In this document: one piece after another, positions 31,634 to 40,552 of the stretch
Layout: the number at the start of each line of letters is the position of its first letter
How positions within the stretch are numbered: the first letter of the stretch is position 1
DNA from: Hydrogenophaga sp. IBVHS2
GTDB taxonomy: Bacteria > Pseudomonadota > Gammaproteobacteria > Burkholderiales > Burkholderiaceae_C
NCBI RefSeq assembly: GCF_002127215.1
Contig: NZ_NFUT01000002.1
Span: 310,001-374,000 of the forward strand
Length of the DNA stretch: 64,000 nt
Direction of reading: 5' to 3'
Notes under the pieces: model-generated
Seen by the model: only the letters and a program-made list of their open reading frames with translations
What the model was told of the DNA's origin: nothing
Databases searched by the model: none
Translations under genes and position numbers: made by a program

Positions 31634-32271
31634 GGGATGTCCAGGATCTTGTGGGTCTGCAGCGAAAGGCGCCAGCGCGGATGGGCCTGGCAGAAGTCGA
31701 TCGCGCGCCGGGTGTTCTGCTGGCGCATCAGGCCGTCCATGGGCTGCAGCAGCCAGTGGTCGAACTGCACATCGGGCAGGGCTTCCACCGCCTCGGGCAG
31801 CAGCCCGGGCTGCGGCCAGACCAGCTTGAGCTCGTGGCCGCGCCGCTGCACCCAGTCGGCGCCGGCCTTGGGGCTGACGCAGATCCAGTCGATGCCCTCG
31901 GGCACCGGCAGTGTGCCGTTGGTTTCCACCGCGATCTCGAAGCCCTCGGCATGCAGGGCGTCGATGAGTGCCTGGTCGATCTGCAGCATGGGCTCGCCGC
32001 CGGTGATGACGATGTAGCGGTGGCCCTGGCCCTGCGGCCAGAGCGAGGCCGCCAGGGCCGCCAGGGCGGCCGCCTGCGCGAACTTGCCGCCGCGCACGCC
32101 GTCGGTGCCGACGAAATCGGTGTCGCAGAACCGGCAGACGGCGGTCTCGCGGTCCTCCTCGCGGCCGTTCCAGAGGTTGCAGCCGGCCATGCGGCAGAAC
32201 ACGGCCGGGCGGCCGGCTCGCAGGCCTTCGCCCTGCAGTGTGTAGAAGACTTCCTTGACGGCGTAGCTCAT
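31630..32271 (-). CDS. queE: 7-carboxy-7-deazaguanine synthase
   Basis: Radical SAM ring-contraction enzyme of queuosine synthesis, 213 residues. The cluster motif is CX14CX2C (CNLWN...CRFCD), the inserted form known from Burkholderia QueE instead of CX3CX2C. FYTLQGEG and ITGGEPM are also present, and the C-terminus is QTHKILDIP. The start at MSYAVKEVFY is chosen as the family N-terminus; it overlaps the folA stop by 4 bp. Lies between folA and queD in one transcript. Confidence 0.94.
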   Translation of the reverse strand: MSYAVKEVFYTLQGEGLRAGRPAVFCRMAGCNLWNGREEDRETAVCRFCDTDFVGTDGVRGGKFAQAAALAALAASLWPQGQGHRYIVITGGEPMLQIDQALIDALHAEGFEIAVETNGTLPVPEGIDWICVSPKAGADWVQRRGHELKLVWPQPGLLPEAVEALPDVQFDHWLLQPMDGLMRQQNTRRAIDFCQAHPRWRLSLQTHKILDIP

Positions 32272-32768
32272 GGCCGGCGCTCCAGCGTCACGAAGGCAAA
32301 GGGCAGGCCGTCGGCCGAGACATGGGCTTCGCGCCGGGTCTCGACCCATTCCGGACCGAAGGCGGGGGCGAAGGCATCGCCCTCGAACGCGCGGTCGATT
32401 TCGGTGATCACGGCGGTGCTGGCGCGGGGCAGGGCCTGGGCATAGATCTGCGCCCCGCCGATCACCCACACATCGGGCTGGCCGGCGCACAGGGCCAGGG
32501 CTTCGTCCAGCGAGGCGGCGCGCTGAGCGCCGTCGGCCTGCCAGGCGGTGTCGCGACTGAGCACGATGTTGGCGCGGCCCGGCAGCGGCCGGAAGCGCGG
32601 CGGCAGCGAATCCCAGGTCTTGCGGCCCATGACCACCGGGCAGCCCAGCGTGGTGCGCTTGAAGTGCGCCAGGTCTTCCGGCAGGTGCCAGGGCATGCGG
32701 TTGTCGCGGCCGATGACGCCGTTGGCAGCGCGGGCCAGGATGAGGTGCAGGCGGGGCAGGGTGGCCAT
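32268..32768 (-). CDS. folA: Dihydrofolate reductase
   Basis: NADPH-dependent reduction of dihydrofolate, regenerating folate used by ThyA; 166 residues. Opens LHLILARAANGVIGRDNRMPWHLPED, quoted here as the catalytic-loop region, with the Asp/Glu acid in LPED and VVMGRKTWDSLP, VIGGAQIY in the NADPH site. Ordinary trimethoprim-sensitive type by sequence. Four-base overlap with queE; 3 bp after the EamA gene. Confidence 0.95.
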   Translation of the reverse strand: MATLPRLHLILARAANGVIGRDNRMPWHLPEDLAHFKRTTLGCPVVMGRKTWDSLPPRFRPLPGRANIVLSRDTAWQADGAQRAASLDEALALCAGQPDVWVIGGAQIYAQALPRASTAVITEIDRAFEGDAFAPAFGPEWVETRREAHVSADGLPFAFVTLERRP

Positions 32769-32771
32769 GGT

Positions 32772-33683
32772 TCAGGTGCGGGAAGCTGCAACGGTTCGGC
32801 CGGGCGCGGGCAGCAGCACGCTGGCGATCGCCATCATCACGAAGCCGATGGCCAGCCAGTCCTGCCAGTGCGGGATCTCGCCGACGATGAAGGTGGCACT
32901 CAGCGTGCCCACCAGCGGGATGGCCATGACGCTCATGGCGCTGGTGGCCGGCGGCAGGTGGCGCGCCAGACCGAACCAGATCAGCTGGGCCACGCCGTAG
33001 TTGATCAGCACGCCGTACAGCAGGCTCAGCCACATGGCGCCGCTGAAGCTCGACACATCGGGGGCCGGCTCGAATGCGATGGCCAGCGCCCACACCACCC
33101 CGCTGCCCAGCAGCAGCATCCACACCGTCACCACCATGGGCGAGAGCGTGAAGCTGGCGCGGCGGAACAGCAGCGTGCCCAGGCCCCACGACAGGGCGGC
33201 GCCCAGCATCCAGGCAATGCCCACCGGGCGGCCGCTGAGGCTCTGCAGCTCGTGCCACAGCAGCAGGCCGATGGCGATGCCGGCGCTGATCACGGCGACC
33301 CGCACCCGGGGGGTGATGCGTTCGCCGAAGAACAGCGCGCCCAGCAGCACGGTGAAGATGGGCATGGTGAAACCCAGGATGGCGGCACGCCCGGATGCCA
33401 GCGCCTGCACCCCGAAGATGGACAGCGTGTGCCACCCCAGCACGTTGGGCAGGCCGAGCCAGGCGATGGTGGCCCATTCGTCCCGCCGGGGCCACATGCG
33501 CTCGCCCTGGCCGCGCACGTACAGAAACAGCCAGGCCGCGCCCAGGCACATGGTGCTGGCACGGAAGTACAGCGGCGGCATCTCCTGCAGCGACAGCTTC
33601 ATCATGGGCCAGTTGACCCCCCACATGAGGGTCAGGGCCAGCAGACCCCAGAGCTGGCGGCGGCTGAGCAGGGCGGCCGGCAT
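32772..33683 (-). CDS. EamA-family (DMT) transporter
   Basis: 303 residues, ten hydrophobic helices in two EamA repeats. It opens LLALTLMWGVNWPMMKLSL, and GEIPHWQDWLAIGFVMM closes the second repeat. Substrate unknown; relatives export amino acids, nucleosides or drugs. Its start shares one base with the thyA stop (TGATG) and its stop lies 3 bp before folA, placing a transporter inside a folate/thymidylate/queuosine transcript. Confidence 0.88.
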   Translation of the reverse strand: MPAALLSRRQLWGLLALTLMWGVNWPMMKLSLQEMPPLYFRASTMCLGAAWLFLYVRGQGERMWPRRDEWATIAWLGLPNVLGWHTLSIFGVQALASGRAAILGFTMPIFTVLLGALFFGERITPRVRVAVISAGIAIGLLLWHELQSLSGRPVGIAWMLGAALSWGLGTLLFRRASFTLSPMVVTVWMLLLGSGVVWALAIAFEPAPDVSSFSGAMWLSLLYGVLINYGVAQLIWFGLARHLPPATSAMSVMAIPLVGTLSATFIVGEIPHWQDWLAIGFVMMAIASVLLPAPGRTVAASRT

Positions 33684-34558
33684 CAGACCGCCACCGGCGC
33701 CTTGATGGCGGGGTGGTGCTGGTAGTCGAGCACCTCGAAGTCCTCGTACTGGTAGTCGAAGATCGAGTCGGGCCTGCGGCGGATGTTCAGCGTCGGGTAG
33801 GGGAAGGGCTGGCGCGAGAGCTGCAGTTCCACCTGCTCGTGGTGGTTGCTGTAGATGTGGCAGTCGCCGCCGGTCCAGATGAAGTCACCCACGTCCAGAT
33901 CGCACTGCTGGGCCAGCATGTGGGTCAGCAGCGCATAGCTGGCGATGTTGAACGGCACGCCCAGGAAGATGTCGGCGCTGCGCTGGTAGAGCTGGCAGCT
34001 GAGTTTGCCGCGCTCGCCGGGCGCCTGCGGCGGCGCCACATAGAACTGGAAGAAGGCGTGGCAGGGCATGAGCGCCATCTTGTTCAGGTCGGCCACGTTC
34101 CAGGCGCTCACGATGATGCGGCGCGAATCGGGGTTGGTGCGCAGCTGCTTCACCACCTCGCTGATCTGGTCGATGTGGCCACCCTCGGGGGTGGGCCAGC
34201 TGCGCCACTGCACGCCGTACACCGGGCCCAGATCGCCGTCTTCACGGGCCCATTCGTCCCAGATGGTGCAGCCGCGCTCCTGCAGCCACTTCACGTTGCT
34301 GTCGCCGCGCAGGAACCACAGCAGCTCCACGATGAGCGCCTTGAGGAACACCTTCTTGGTGGTCACCAGCGGGAAGCCCTCGTTGAGGTCGAAGCGCATC
34401 TGGTGCCCGAACACGCTGGTGGTGCCGGTGCCGGTGCGGTCGGTCTTCTTCACGCCCGTGGTGTAGACGTGGCGCATGAAGTCTTCGTACTGGGAGCGCA
34501 CGGGGCGGGTGGCGGCATCAGGCATGGTGACGGGGGTATCGAGGGTGTCCGGGGGCAA
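33683..34558 (-). CDS. thyA: Thymidylate synthase
   Basis: Methylates dUMP to dTMP using methylenetetrahydrofolate, giving dihydrofolate for FolA; up to 291 residues. Motifs: [27 protein letters not shown], active-site Cys in [11 protein letters not shown], and [12 protein letters not shown]. The C-terminus is IKAPVAV, which closes the active site. The E. coli enzyme starts close to RSQYEDF, so an ATG at 34525 (11 residues shorter) may be the true start. 33 bp after the FAD oxidase gene, with no clear terminator between. Confidence 0.96.
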   Translation of the reverse strand: MPPDTLDTPVTMPDAATRPVRSQYEDFMRHVYTTGVKKTDRTGTGTTSVFGHQMRFDLNEGFPLVTTKKVFLKALIVELLWFLRGDSNVKWLQERGCTIWDEWAREDGDLGPVYGVQWRSWPTPEGGHIDQISEVVKQLRTNPDSRRIIVSAWNVADLNKMALMPCHAFFQFYVAPPQAPGERGKLSCQLYQRSADIFLGVPFNIASYALLTHMLAQQCDLDVGDFIWTGGDCHIYSNHHEQVELQLSRQPFPYPTLNIRRRPDSIFDYQYEDFEVLDYQHHPAIKAPVAV

Positions 34559-34591
34559 GGAGGGATTTTCCCCCGAATCGAAAAGGCCGGC

Positions 34592-36013
34592 TCAGGCCAG
34601 CACGCGGCCCGGGTTCATCAGGCCCTGCGGGTCCAGCGCGGTCTTGATGGAGCGCATCAGCCCCAGGGCCACAGCGTCCTTGTAGTGCGGCAGGCAGGCG
34701 GCCTTGAGGCTGCCCACGCCGTGCTCGGCGCTGATGGAGCCGCCGTGGCGGGCCACGGCATCGAACACCAGGGTGTTCACCCGGGTTTCCTGCTCGGCCA
34801 GGAAACGCGCCGGGTCGGCATCAAGCGGGGCCTGCACGTTGTAGTGCAGGTTGCCGTCGCCCAGGTGCCCGAAGTTCACCAGCCGCACACCGGGAATCTC
34901 GCGCGCCAGCAGGGTGTCGGTCTCGGCGCAGAAGGCCGGAATGCGGGACACCGGGATGCTGATGTCGTGCTTGATGTTCAGGCCTTCCTCGGCCTGTGCC
35001 AGCGGGATGCTCTCGCGGATGTGCCACAGACCCTGGGCCTGGGCGATGCTCTCGGCCACCACCGCGTCGCTTACCGTGCCGGCCTCCAGCGCGGTTTCCA
35101 GCAGGCGCTCGAACTGGGTCCGCGCATGTTCTTCGCTCTCGCTGTCGCTGTTCTCCAGCAGCACGCAGTACGGGCTGTCGCGCCACAGCGGCACCCGCAG
35201 CTGCGGGAAATGCCGGTCCACCAGGCTGAGCGCGAACTGGCCCATCACCTCGAACCCGGTCAGGCCGGGACCCAGATGCCGGTGGGCCAGGGCCAGCAGG
35301 TCCACCGCGGCTTCCATGGTCGGCACGGCGGCCCAGGCGGTGAGACGCGCCGCCGGCTGCGGGTGCAGCTTGAGGGTGGCGGCGGTGATGATGCCCAGCG
35401 TGCCTTCGCTGCCCACAAACAGGTCGCGCAGGTCGTAGCCGGTGTTGTCCTTGCGCAGCCCGCCCAGCCCGTTCCAGATCTCGCCCTTTGCGGTCACCAC
35501 CTCCAGGCCCAGGCACAGCTCGCGGGCGTTGCCGTAGCGCACCACCTGGGTGCCGCCGGCGTTGGTGGCCAGGTTGCCGCCGATGGTGCAGCTGCCTTCG
35601 GCCGCCAGGCTCAGCGGGAACAGCAGGCCGGCCGCTTCGGCGGCCTCCTGCACCGACTGCAGCACGCAGCCGGCTTCCACCGTCATGGTCAGGTTGGCGC
35701 TGTCGATGCCGCGCACCGCGTTCATGCGCCCCAGGTTCAGCACCACCTGACGGCCGGAGTCGTCGGGCGTGGAACCCACCACCAGCCCGGTGTTGCCCCC
35801 CTGCGGCACCAGGGCCGCGCCTTCCGCCAGGCAGGCCTTCACCACGGCGGCCACCTCGGCCGTGCTGCCGGGGCGCACCACGGCGAGGGCGCGGCCGCGG
35901 GCACGCTTGCGCCAGTCCTGCTCGTAGGCGCTAAGGTCATGCCGGTCGGCGGTGAGCACATGGGCGTCGCCCACGGCGGCCCGCAAGGCGTCGATCAGGG
36001 TTGGAGCGTTCAT
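34592..36013 (-). CDS. FAD-binding oxidase, D-2-hydroxyglutarate dehydrogenase-like
   Basis: 473 residues, VAO/GlcD fold. FAD-binding part has VPQGGNTGLVVGSTP, GGNLATNAGGTQVVRYG and VGSEGTLGIIT. The C-terminal part has HLGDGNLHYN and SAEHGVGSLK, with the metal-binding His pair. Closest remembered families are D-2-hydroxyglutarate and D-lactate dehydrogenases. SerA can make D-2-hydroxyglutarate in serine synthesis, but the genes are not adjacent here. 9 bp after the DUF2069 gene and first large gene of the run through queD. Confidence 0.9.
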   Translation of the reverse strand: MNAPTLIDALRAAVGDAHVLTADRHDLSAYEQDWRKRARGRALAVVRPGSTAEVAAVVKACLAEGAALVPQGGNTGLVVGSTPDDSGRQVVLNLGRMNAVRGIDSANLTMTVEAGCVLQSVQEAAEAAGLLFPLSLAAEGSCTIGGNLATNAGGTQVVRYGNARELCLGLEVVTAKGEIWNGLGGLRKDNTGYDLRDLFVGSEGTLGIITAATLKLHPQPAARLTAWAAVPTMEAAVDLLALAHRHLGPGLTGFEVMGQFALSLVDRHFPQLRVPLWRDSPYCVLLENSDSESEEHARTQFERLLETALEAGTVSDAVVAESIAQAQGLWHIRESIPLAQAEEGLNIKHDISIPVSRIPAFCAETDTLLAREIPGVRLVNFGHLGDGNLHYNVQAPLDADPARFLAEQETRVNTLVFDAVARHGGSISAEHGVGSLKAACLPHYKDAVALGLMRSIKTALDPQGLMNPGRVLA

Positions 36014-36022
36014 GAGCGGCTT

Positions 36023-36472
36023 TCAGGGCTGTCGCGGTGCGGCGGGCTGCACCCGGGCTTCGGCTTCGGCGGCGGCCGCCGCCGCATCGGCCGCCACGGC
36101 CTCCTTGCCGGCCGCCTTGAGCCGGATGCGCACATGCAGCGCACAGGCCACGAACAGGGCCAGGCACAGCAGGGTCTGCAGCACCGCCATCAGGGTGGAG
36201 GCGCCCGATTCGCCGCTGGTGGCCCGGACCACGCCCTCGGTGAAATACAGCCACACCAGCAGGCTGACCCAGCGGTAGGTGTACATGCGGTTCTTGAGCA
36301 GGCCGGCCAGCGGCAAGGCCAGCGGCAGCACCTTGAGGGCCCACCACGAGCCACCTGGGCGCAGCGGGGCCACCACCATTTCCCAGGCCAGTCCGGTGAG
36401 GATGAGTCCGATCAGGCTGGCAACGGCCAGCCAGCGGGTGGTCTGGACGGCGGCAAAGGGCTGGGTGGTCAT
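36023..36472 (-). CDS. DUF2069 membrane protein
   Basis: 149 residues with four hydrophobic helices and the DUF2069 motif SLLVWLYFTEGVVRA; the C-terminal 40 residues are Ala-rich and charged. Function unknown. It leads the same-strand run DUF2069-FAD oxidase-thyA and is divergent from yihY, with 56 bp between starts, so promoters for both lie within about 60 bp. Confidence 0.85.
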   Translation of the reverse strand: MTTQPFAAVQTTRWLAVASLIGLILTGLAWEMVVAPLRPGGSWWALKVLPLALPLAGLLKNRMYTYRWVSLLVWLYFTEGVVRATSGESGASTLMAVLQTLLCLALFVACALHVRIRLKAAGKEAVAADAAAAAAEAEARVQPAAPRQP

Positions 36473-36528
36473 GGCGGTGTGCGGGGAAGCCGACGGGGGC
36501 GGGCAGGGCGGGCTGGCATGATACCGGG

Positions 36529-37797
36529 ATGACCCTGTCCGACCGGCTCGCTGCGGCCGAATCCCTGCTGCGCACCCTGGGGCGCAACGCCCGCCGTTTC
36601 CCCTGGCGCAACACGGCCATGACCCTGCGCGAACGCTTTCGCGAAGACCGCCTGGGCGTCACCGCCAGCAGCCTGACCTTCACCACCACCATCTCGCTGG
36701 TGCCGCTGTTCACCGTGGCGCTGGCGGTGTTCAGTGCCTTCCCCATGTTCGACCGGCTGCAGGTCACGCTGCAGCGCTGGCTGGTGCAGAGCCTGGTGCC
36801 GGACAACATCGCCCGCCAGGTGCTGACCTACCTCAACCAGTTCTCCAGCAAGGCCTCGCAGATGGGGTGGGCCGGCGCACTGGTGCTGCTGGTGACGGCC
36901 CTGGCCCTGATCCTGACCATCGACCGCAAGCTCAACGACATCTGGCGCGTTCGCCAGCCGCGTTCGCTGACCCAGCGCGTGCTGGTGTACTGGGCGGTGC
37001 TCACCCTGGGGCCGCTGCTGCTGGCCGGCAGCGTCACCGTGACGTCCTATGCCATTGCCTACTCCAGGGGCGTGCCCGGCAGCCTGACCGGCTCGGTGCG
37101 CCTGCTGCTCGACTCGCTGCAGCTGGTGCTGGTGACCGGCGGGCTGGCGGCGCTTTATCACTATGTGCCGCACACCCGGGTGCGCTGGTCGCATGCGCTG
37201 GTCGGCGGTCTGTTTGCCGCCACCGCGCTGGAGCTGGCCAAGCAGCTGCTGGGCTGGTACCTCAAGGCGGTGCCGACCTATTCGCTGGTCTACGGCACCT
37301 TCGCCACGCTGCCCATCCTGCTGATCTGGTTCTACGTGGCCTGGGTGATCGTGCTGCTGGGCGCAGTGGTCACCGCCTACCTGCCCAGCCTGCTGGCCGG
37401 TGTGGCCCGGCGGGGCGACACCCCCGGCTGGAGTTTCCAGCTGGCGCTGGAGGTGATGGAGCGCCTGCTTGCCGTGCGGGACACTGCCCCCCGGGGGATG
37501 AGCCTGGAAGCCCTGGCCCAGGCCCTGCGGGTCGATGCGCTGCAGCTGGAGGAACCGGTCGGGGCCCTGGTGGCGCTGGACTGGCTGGGCCGCCTGCACG
37601 AGGAGGGCGAACGGTATGTGGTGCTGATCGATCCGGCGGCCACATCCATGGCCCCGCTGGTCGAGCGTCTGCTGCTGACGCGGCAGGCCAGCACGCTGCG
37701 CTTCTGGGACCAGAGCCGCTGGGCCGATCTGACGCTGGCCCAGGCGCTCACGCCCGGCGTGCTGCCCCCGGGCGCCCCGCCGGTCGTCAACGCCTGA
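36529..37797 (+). CDS. YihY/BrkB-family inner membrane protein
   Basis: 422 residues. Six-helix YihY domain (about 30-295) with TASSLTFTTTISLVPLFTV, LNDIWRVRQPRS and the C-terminal helix region LPILLIWFYVAWVIVLLGA. About 130 cytoplasmic C-terminal residues resemble a winged-helix-like tail seen in longer family members. The family was once misassigned as RNase BN; the true role is unknown. Ends 5 bp from the convergent hydrolase gene. Confidence 0.88.
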   Translation: MTLSDRLAAAESLLRTLGRNARRFPWRNTAMTLRERFREDRLGVTASSLTFTTTISLVPLFTVALAVFSAFPMFDRLQVTLQRWLVQSLVPDNIARQVLTYLNQFSSKASQMGWAGALVLLVTALALILTIDRKLNDIWRVRQPRSLTQRVLVYWAVLTLGPLLLAGSVTVTSYAIAYSRGVPGSLTGSVRLLLDSLQLVLVTGGLAALYHYVPHTRVRWSHALVGGLFAATALELAKQLLGWYLKAVPTYSLVYGTFATLPILLIWFYVAWVIVLLGAVVTAYLPSLLAGVARRGDTPGWSFQLALEVMERLLAVRDTAPRGMSLEALAQALRVDALQLEEPVGALVALDWLGRLHEEGERYVVLIDPAATSMAPLVERLLLTRQASTLRFWDQSRWADLTLAQALTPGVLPPGAPPVVNA

Positions 37798-37802
37798 TCC
37801 GG

Positions 37803-38639
37803 TCAGGCCGGCAGCGCGCTGCGGCGCTGCAGGAAGTCGCGCAGGGCGAACAGGGTGGCGTCGGGCGCTTCGGTCATCTGGTGGTGGCCCACCGGCACCC
37901 GGGTCACCTCCACCGTGCGGCCAGCGGCGCGTGCGGCGTCGATCAGCCCCAGGGCGGCCTTCGGAGGCGTCATCTGGTCGGTCGAGCCCAGCACGAACAG
38001 CACCGGGCAGCGGCCGTTCTGCATGGCCGCCTCGCCACCCGCGTAGCTGTCGCAGGCCACGAAGCCGCGGTGGAACACGTTCACCGCCGGGTTGCTGCGC
38101 AGCACCCGCCGGCCCAGGGCCATGCCGGCGCCGAACACCCAGGTGCCCGGGCCCAGCGCCGAGGGCGGCGCGGCCAGGGTGCTGCGCGAGAACACATTGA
38201 CCATGCGCAGCGCCTTTTCGGGCTCTTCCAGCGAGGCCTGGATGAGGGCCGGCGACACCTTCATCGGGTAGGCCGTCCCCACCAGCACCAGATGGCTGAT
38301 GCGCTCGGGGAAGAGGGCAGCGGCTTCCATGGCAATGAGCGATCCCCAGCTGTGGCCGACCAGTGCGGCCTGCGGCACGCCGGCGGCATCCAGCAGCGCG
38401 CCCACGAAGTCGGCCGCCGCCTCCACCGACGCCGGGGCTTCGCCCTGGCTGCGGCAGTGGCCCGGCAGATCGACGGCCAGCACATTGAAGCCGTGGTGCG
38501 CCAGGTAGCGGCTCTGCAGGGCCCAGACGCTGTGGTCGTTGAGCACGCCGTGGATCATGACCACGGTGGGCCTGGCGGCATCGAAGGGCTTGCCGCCGGT
38601 GTAGACGTAGGTGCGCGCACCGTTGACGGTGAGTTCCAT
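37803..38639 (-). CDS. Alpha/beta hydrolase downstream of metY
   Basis: 278 residues, with VVMIHGVLNDHSVW, nucleophile Ser in LVGHSWGSLIAME, Asp in LGSTDQMTPP and His in VGHHQMTEAP. It is not MetX, which is longer and has a different Ser motif. It starts 2 bp after metY on the same strand, so it is probably co-translated. Substrate unknown; a link to acyl-homoserine or thioester metabolism is only inference from position. Confidence 0.86.
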   Translation of the reverse strand: MELTVNGARTYVYTGGKPFDAARPTVVMIHGVLNDHSVWALQSRYLAHHGFNVLAVDLPGHCRSQGEAPASVEAAADFVGALLDAAGVPQAALVGHSWGSLIAMEAAALFPERISHLVLVGTAYPMKVSPALIQASLEEPEKALRMVNVFSRSTLAAPPSALGPGTWVFGAGMALGRRVLRSNPAVNVFHRGFVACDSYAGGEAAMQNGRCPVLFVLGSTDQMTPPKAALGLIDAARAAGRTVEVTRVPVGHHQMTEAPDATLFALRDFLQRRSALPA

Positions 38640-38641
38640 GC

Positions 38642-39961
38642 TCAGGCTGCCTTTTCTGCGGCCTTGAGGGCGCGCTTGAGGTCGTCGATCAGGTCGTCGG
38701 CATCTTCCAGGCCGATGGACAGGCGGATGGTGCCCGGACCGATGCCGGCGCCGGCCAGGGCCTCGTCGCTCATGCGGAAGTGGGTGGTGCTGGCCGGGTG
38801 GATCACCAGCGAGCGGCAGTCACCCACATTGGCCAGGTGGCTGAAGATCTTGAGCGACTCGATGAAGGCCTTGCCCTGGGCCCGGCTGCCGGCGATGTCG
38901 AAGCTGAACACCGAGCCCGCACCGCGCGCGCCGAAGCGCAGGATGCGTTCGGCCAGTGCATGGCTGGGGTGGGATTCGAGCAGCGGGTGGCCCACGCGCG
39001 AGACAAGCGGATGGCTGGCCAGGAACTGCACGACCTTCTCGGTGTTGGCCATGTGACGGTCCATGCGCATCGACAGCGTCTCGATGCCCTGCAGGATCAG
39101 CCATGCGGTGTGCGGGCTCATGCAGGCACCGAAGTCGCGCAGGCCCTCGCGCCGCGCGCGCAGCAGGAAGGCGCCCACCGTGGATTCTTCGGTGAACACC
39201 ATGTTGTGGAAGCCGTCGTAGGACTCGCTGAGCTCGGCAAAGCGGCCGTCACGGGCGTGGGCCGCGTCCCAGTCGAAGCTACCGCCGTCGATCAGCACGC
39301 CGCCGATGACGGTGCCGTGGCCGCTCAGGAACTTGGTGGCCGAGTGATAGACCAGGTCGGCCCCCAGCTCCAGCGGGCGCACCAGGTAAGGCGTGGTCAG
39401 GGTGGAGTCGACCAGCAGCGGCACACCGGCCTCGCGCGCGATCTGGCCGATGGTGGGCATATCGAGCACGTCCAGGCCGGGGTTGCCCACGGTCTCGCCG
39501 AAGAACAGCCGGGTGTTGGGTCGCACGGCGGCCTTCCAGCCGTCGATGTCGCCGGGCTTGACGAAGGTGGTCTCGATGCCGAAGCGCCGCATGGTGTAGT
39601 GCAGCAGGTTCTGGCTGCCGCCGTACAGCGCGGTGCTGGCCACGATGTGCGAACCCGCGCCCATCAGCGTGGCCACCGCCAGGTGCAGCGCGGCCTGGCC
39701 GCTGGCCGTGGCAATCGCGCCCACGCCGCCTTCGAGCGCGGCCATGCGCTGCTCGAACACCGCGTTGGTGGGGTTGCTGATGCGGCTGTACACATGGCCC
39801 GCGCGCTCGAGGTTGAACAGGGCGGCTGCGTGGTCGCTCGACTCGAAGACGAACGAGGTGCTCAGGTGGATGGGCACGGCGCGCGCGCCGGTGGCGGGGT
39901 CGGGCTGGGCGCCGGCGTGCAGCGCCAGCGTGTCGAACCCGGGGTCGGAATGACCGGCCAT
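38642..39961 (-). CDS. metY: O-acetylhomoserine sulfhydrylase
   Basis: PLP enzyme joining O-acetylhomoserine with sulfide or methanethiol to form homocysteine or methionine; 439 residues, the long MetY form. Opens FDTLALHAGAQPDPATGA, with SRISNPTNAVFEQRMAALEGG and the PLP lysine in HSATKFLSGHGT; ends RLSIGLEDADDLIDDL. First gene of a two-gene unit with the hydrolase. Divergent from the CBS gene, 96 bp between, with a TATATT box and a TTCGCGAA dyad in the gap. Confidence 0.95.
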   Translation of the reverse strand: MAGHSDPGFDTLALHAGAQPDPATGARAVPIHLSTSFVFESSDHAAALFNLERAGHVYSRISNPTNAVFEQRMAALEGGVGAIATASGQAALHLAVATLMGAGSHIVASTALYGGSQNLLHYTMRRFGIETTFVKPGDIDGWKAAVRPNTRLFFGETVGNPGLDVLDMPTIGQIAREAGVPLLVDSTLTTPYLVRPLELGADLVYHSATKFLSGHGTVIGGVLIDGGSFDWDAAHARDGRFAELSESYDGFHNMVFTEESTVGAFLLRARREGLRDFGACMSPHTAWLILQGIETLSMRMDRHMANTEKVVQFLASHPLVSRVGHPLLESHPSHALAERILRFGARGAGSVFSFDIAGSRAQGKAFIESLKIFSHLANVGDCRSLVIHPASTTHFRMSDEALAGAGIGPGTIRLSIGLEDADDLIDDLKRALKAAEKAA

Positions 39962-40057
39962 GGGGGTGTCTCCTGATGTGGTTTCGCGAAGTATTGTGGG
40001 CTATATTGCTCCTCTGCCCGGTCGGGTGGACGACACAAGATTCCGAGGAGAACGGCC

Positions 40058-40543
40058 ATGAAAGTCAGCGACATCCTGCGCGTCAAGGGCGGCACGCTCT
40101 ACACCATCTCGCCGGAGGACTCACTGCAGCGAGCGGTGGACACCATGGCCCAGTACGACATCGGCTCGCTGGCCGTCATGGAGCACGGCGAACTGGTGGG
40201 CATGCTGACCTTCCGCGAGGTGATCCACACCCTGGCCCGCAATGGCGGCAGCCTGGGTGGCAAGGTGGTGCGCACCGTGATGGACGACCACCCCATGAGC
40301 TGCACCCCCGAGACCGAGCTCGATCAGGTCCGCCCCATGATGCTGGAAAAGCACACCCGCTACATGCCGGTCATGGACAACAAGATGCTCATGGGCGTGA
40401 TCAGCTTCTACGACGTGGCCAAGGCGGTGGTCGACAGCCAGAACTTCGAGAACCGCATGCTCAAGGCCTACATCCGCGACTGGCCCCAGGACGAGGAAGG
40501 CGAAGCCGCCGGCGGCCAGACGACCGGTGCCGCTCGGGGATAA
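40058..40543 (+). CDS. CBS-domain pair protein
   Basis: 161 residues formed almost entirely by two CBS domains (about 1-60 and 72-130): YDIGSLAVMEHGELVGMLTFRE and its partner YMPVMDNKMLMGVISFYDV, here given as the paired motif. Such pairs bind adenine nucleotides or SAM and regulate partners. Mitochondria- and betaproteobacteria-type stand-alone versions have no known target. GGAG precedes ATG by 8 bases. The aroC gene starts 9 bp downstream, so they are likely one transcript. Confidence 0.9.
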   Translation: MKVSDILRVKGGTLYTISPEDSLQRAVDTMAQYDIGSLAVMEHGELVGMLTFREVIHTLARNGGSLGGKVVRTVMDDHPMSCTPETELDQVRPMMLEKHTRYMPVMDNKMLMGVISFYDVAKAVVDSQNFENRMLKAYIRDWPQDEEGEAAGGQTTGAARG

Positions 40544-40552
40544 TCGGGCCGC

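Noticed and set aside
31630-32271. CX14CX2C cluster in QueE as an anomaly
   Set aside because: The same spacing is known from the Burkholderia QueE enzyme.
32268-32768. Trimethoprim-resistant type of DHFR
   Set aside because: Sequence is an ordinary chromosomal FolA beside thyA, with no cassette or integron signs.
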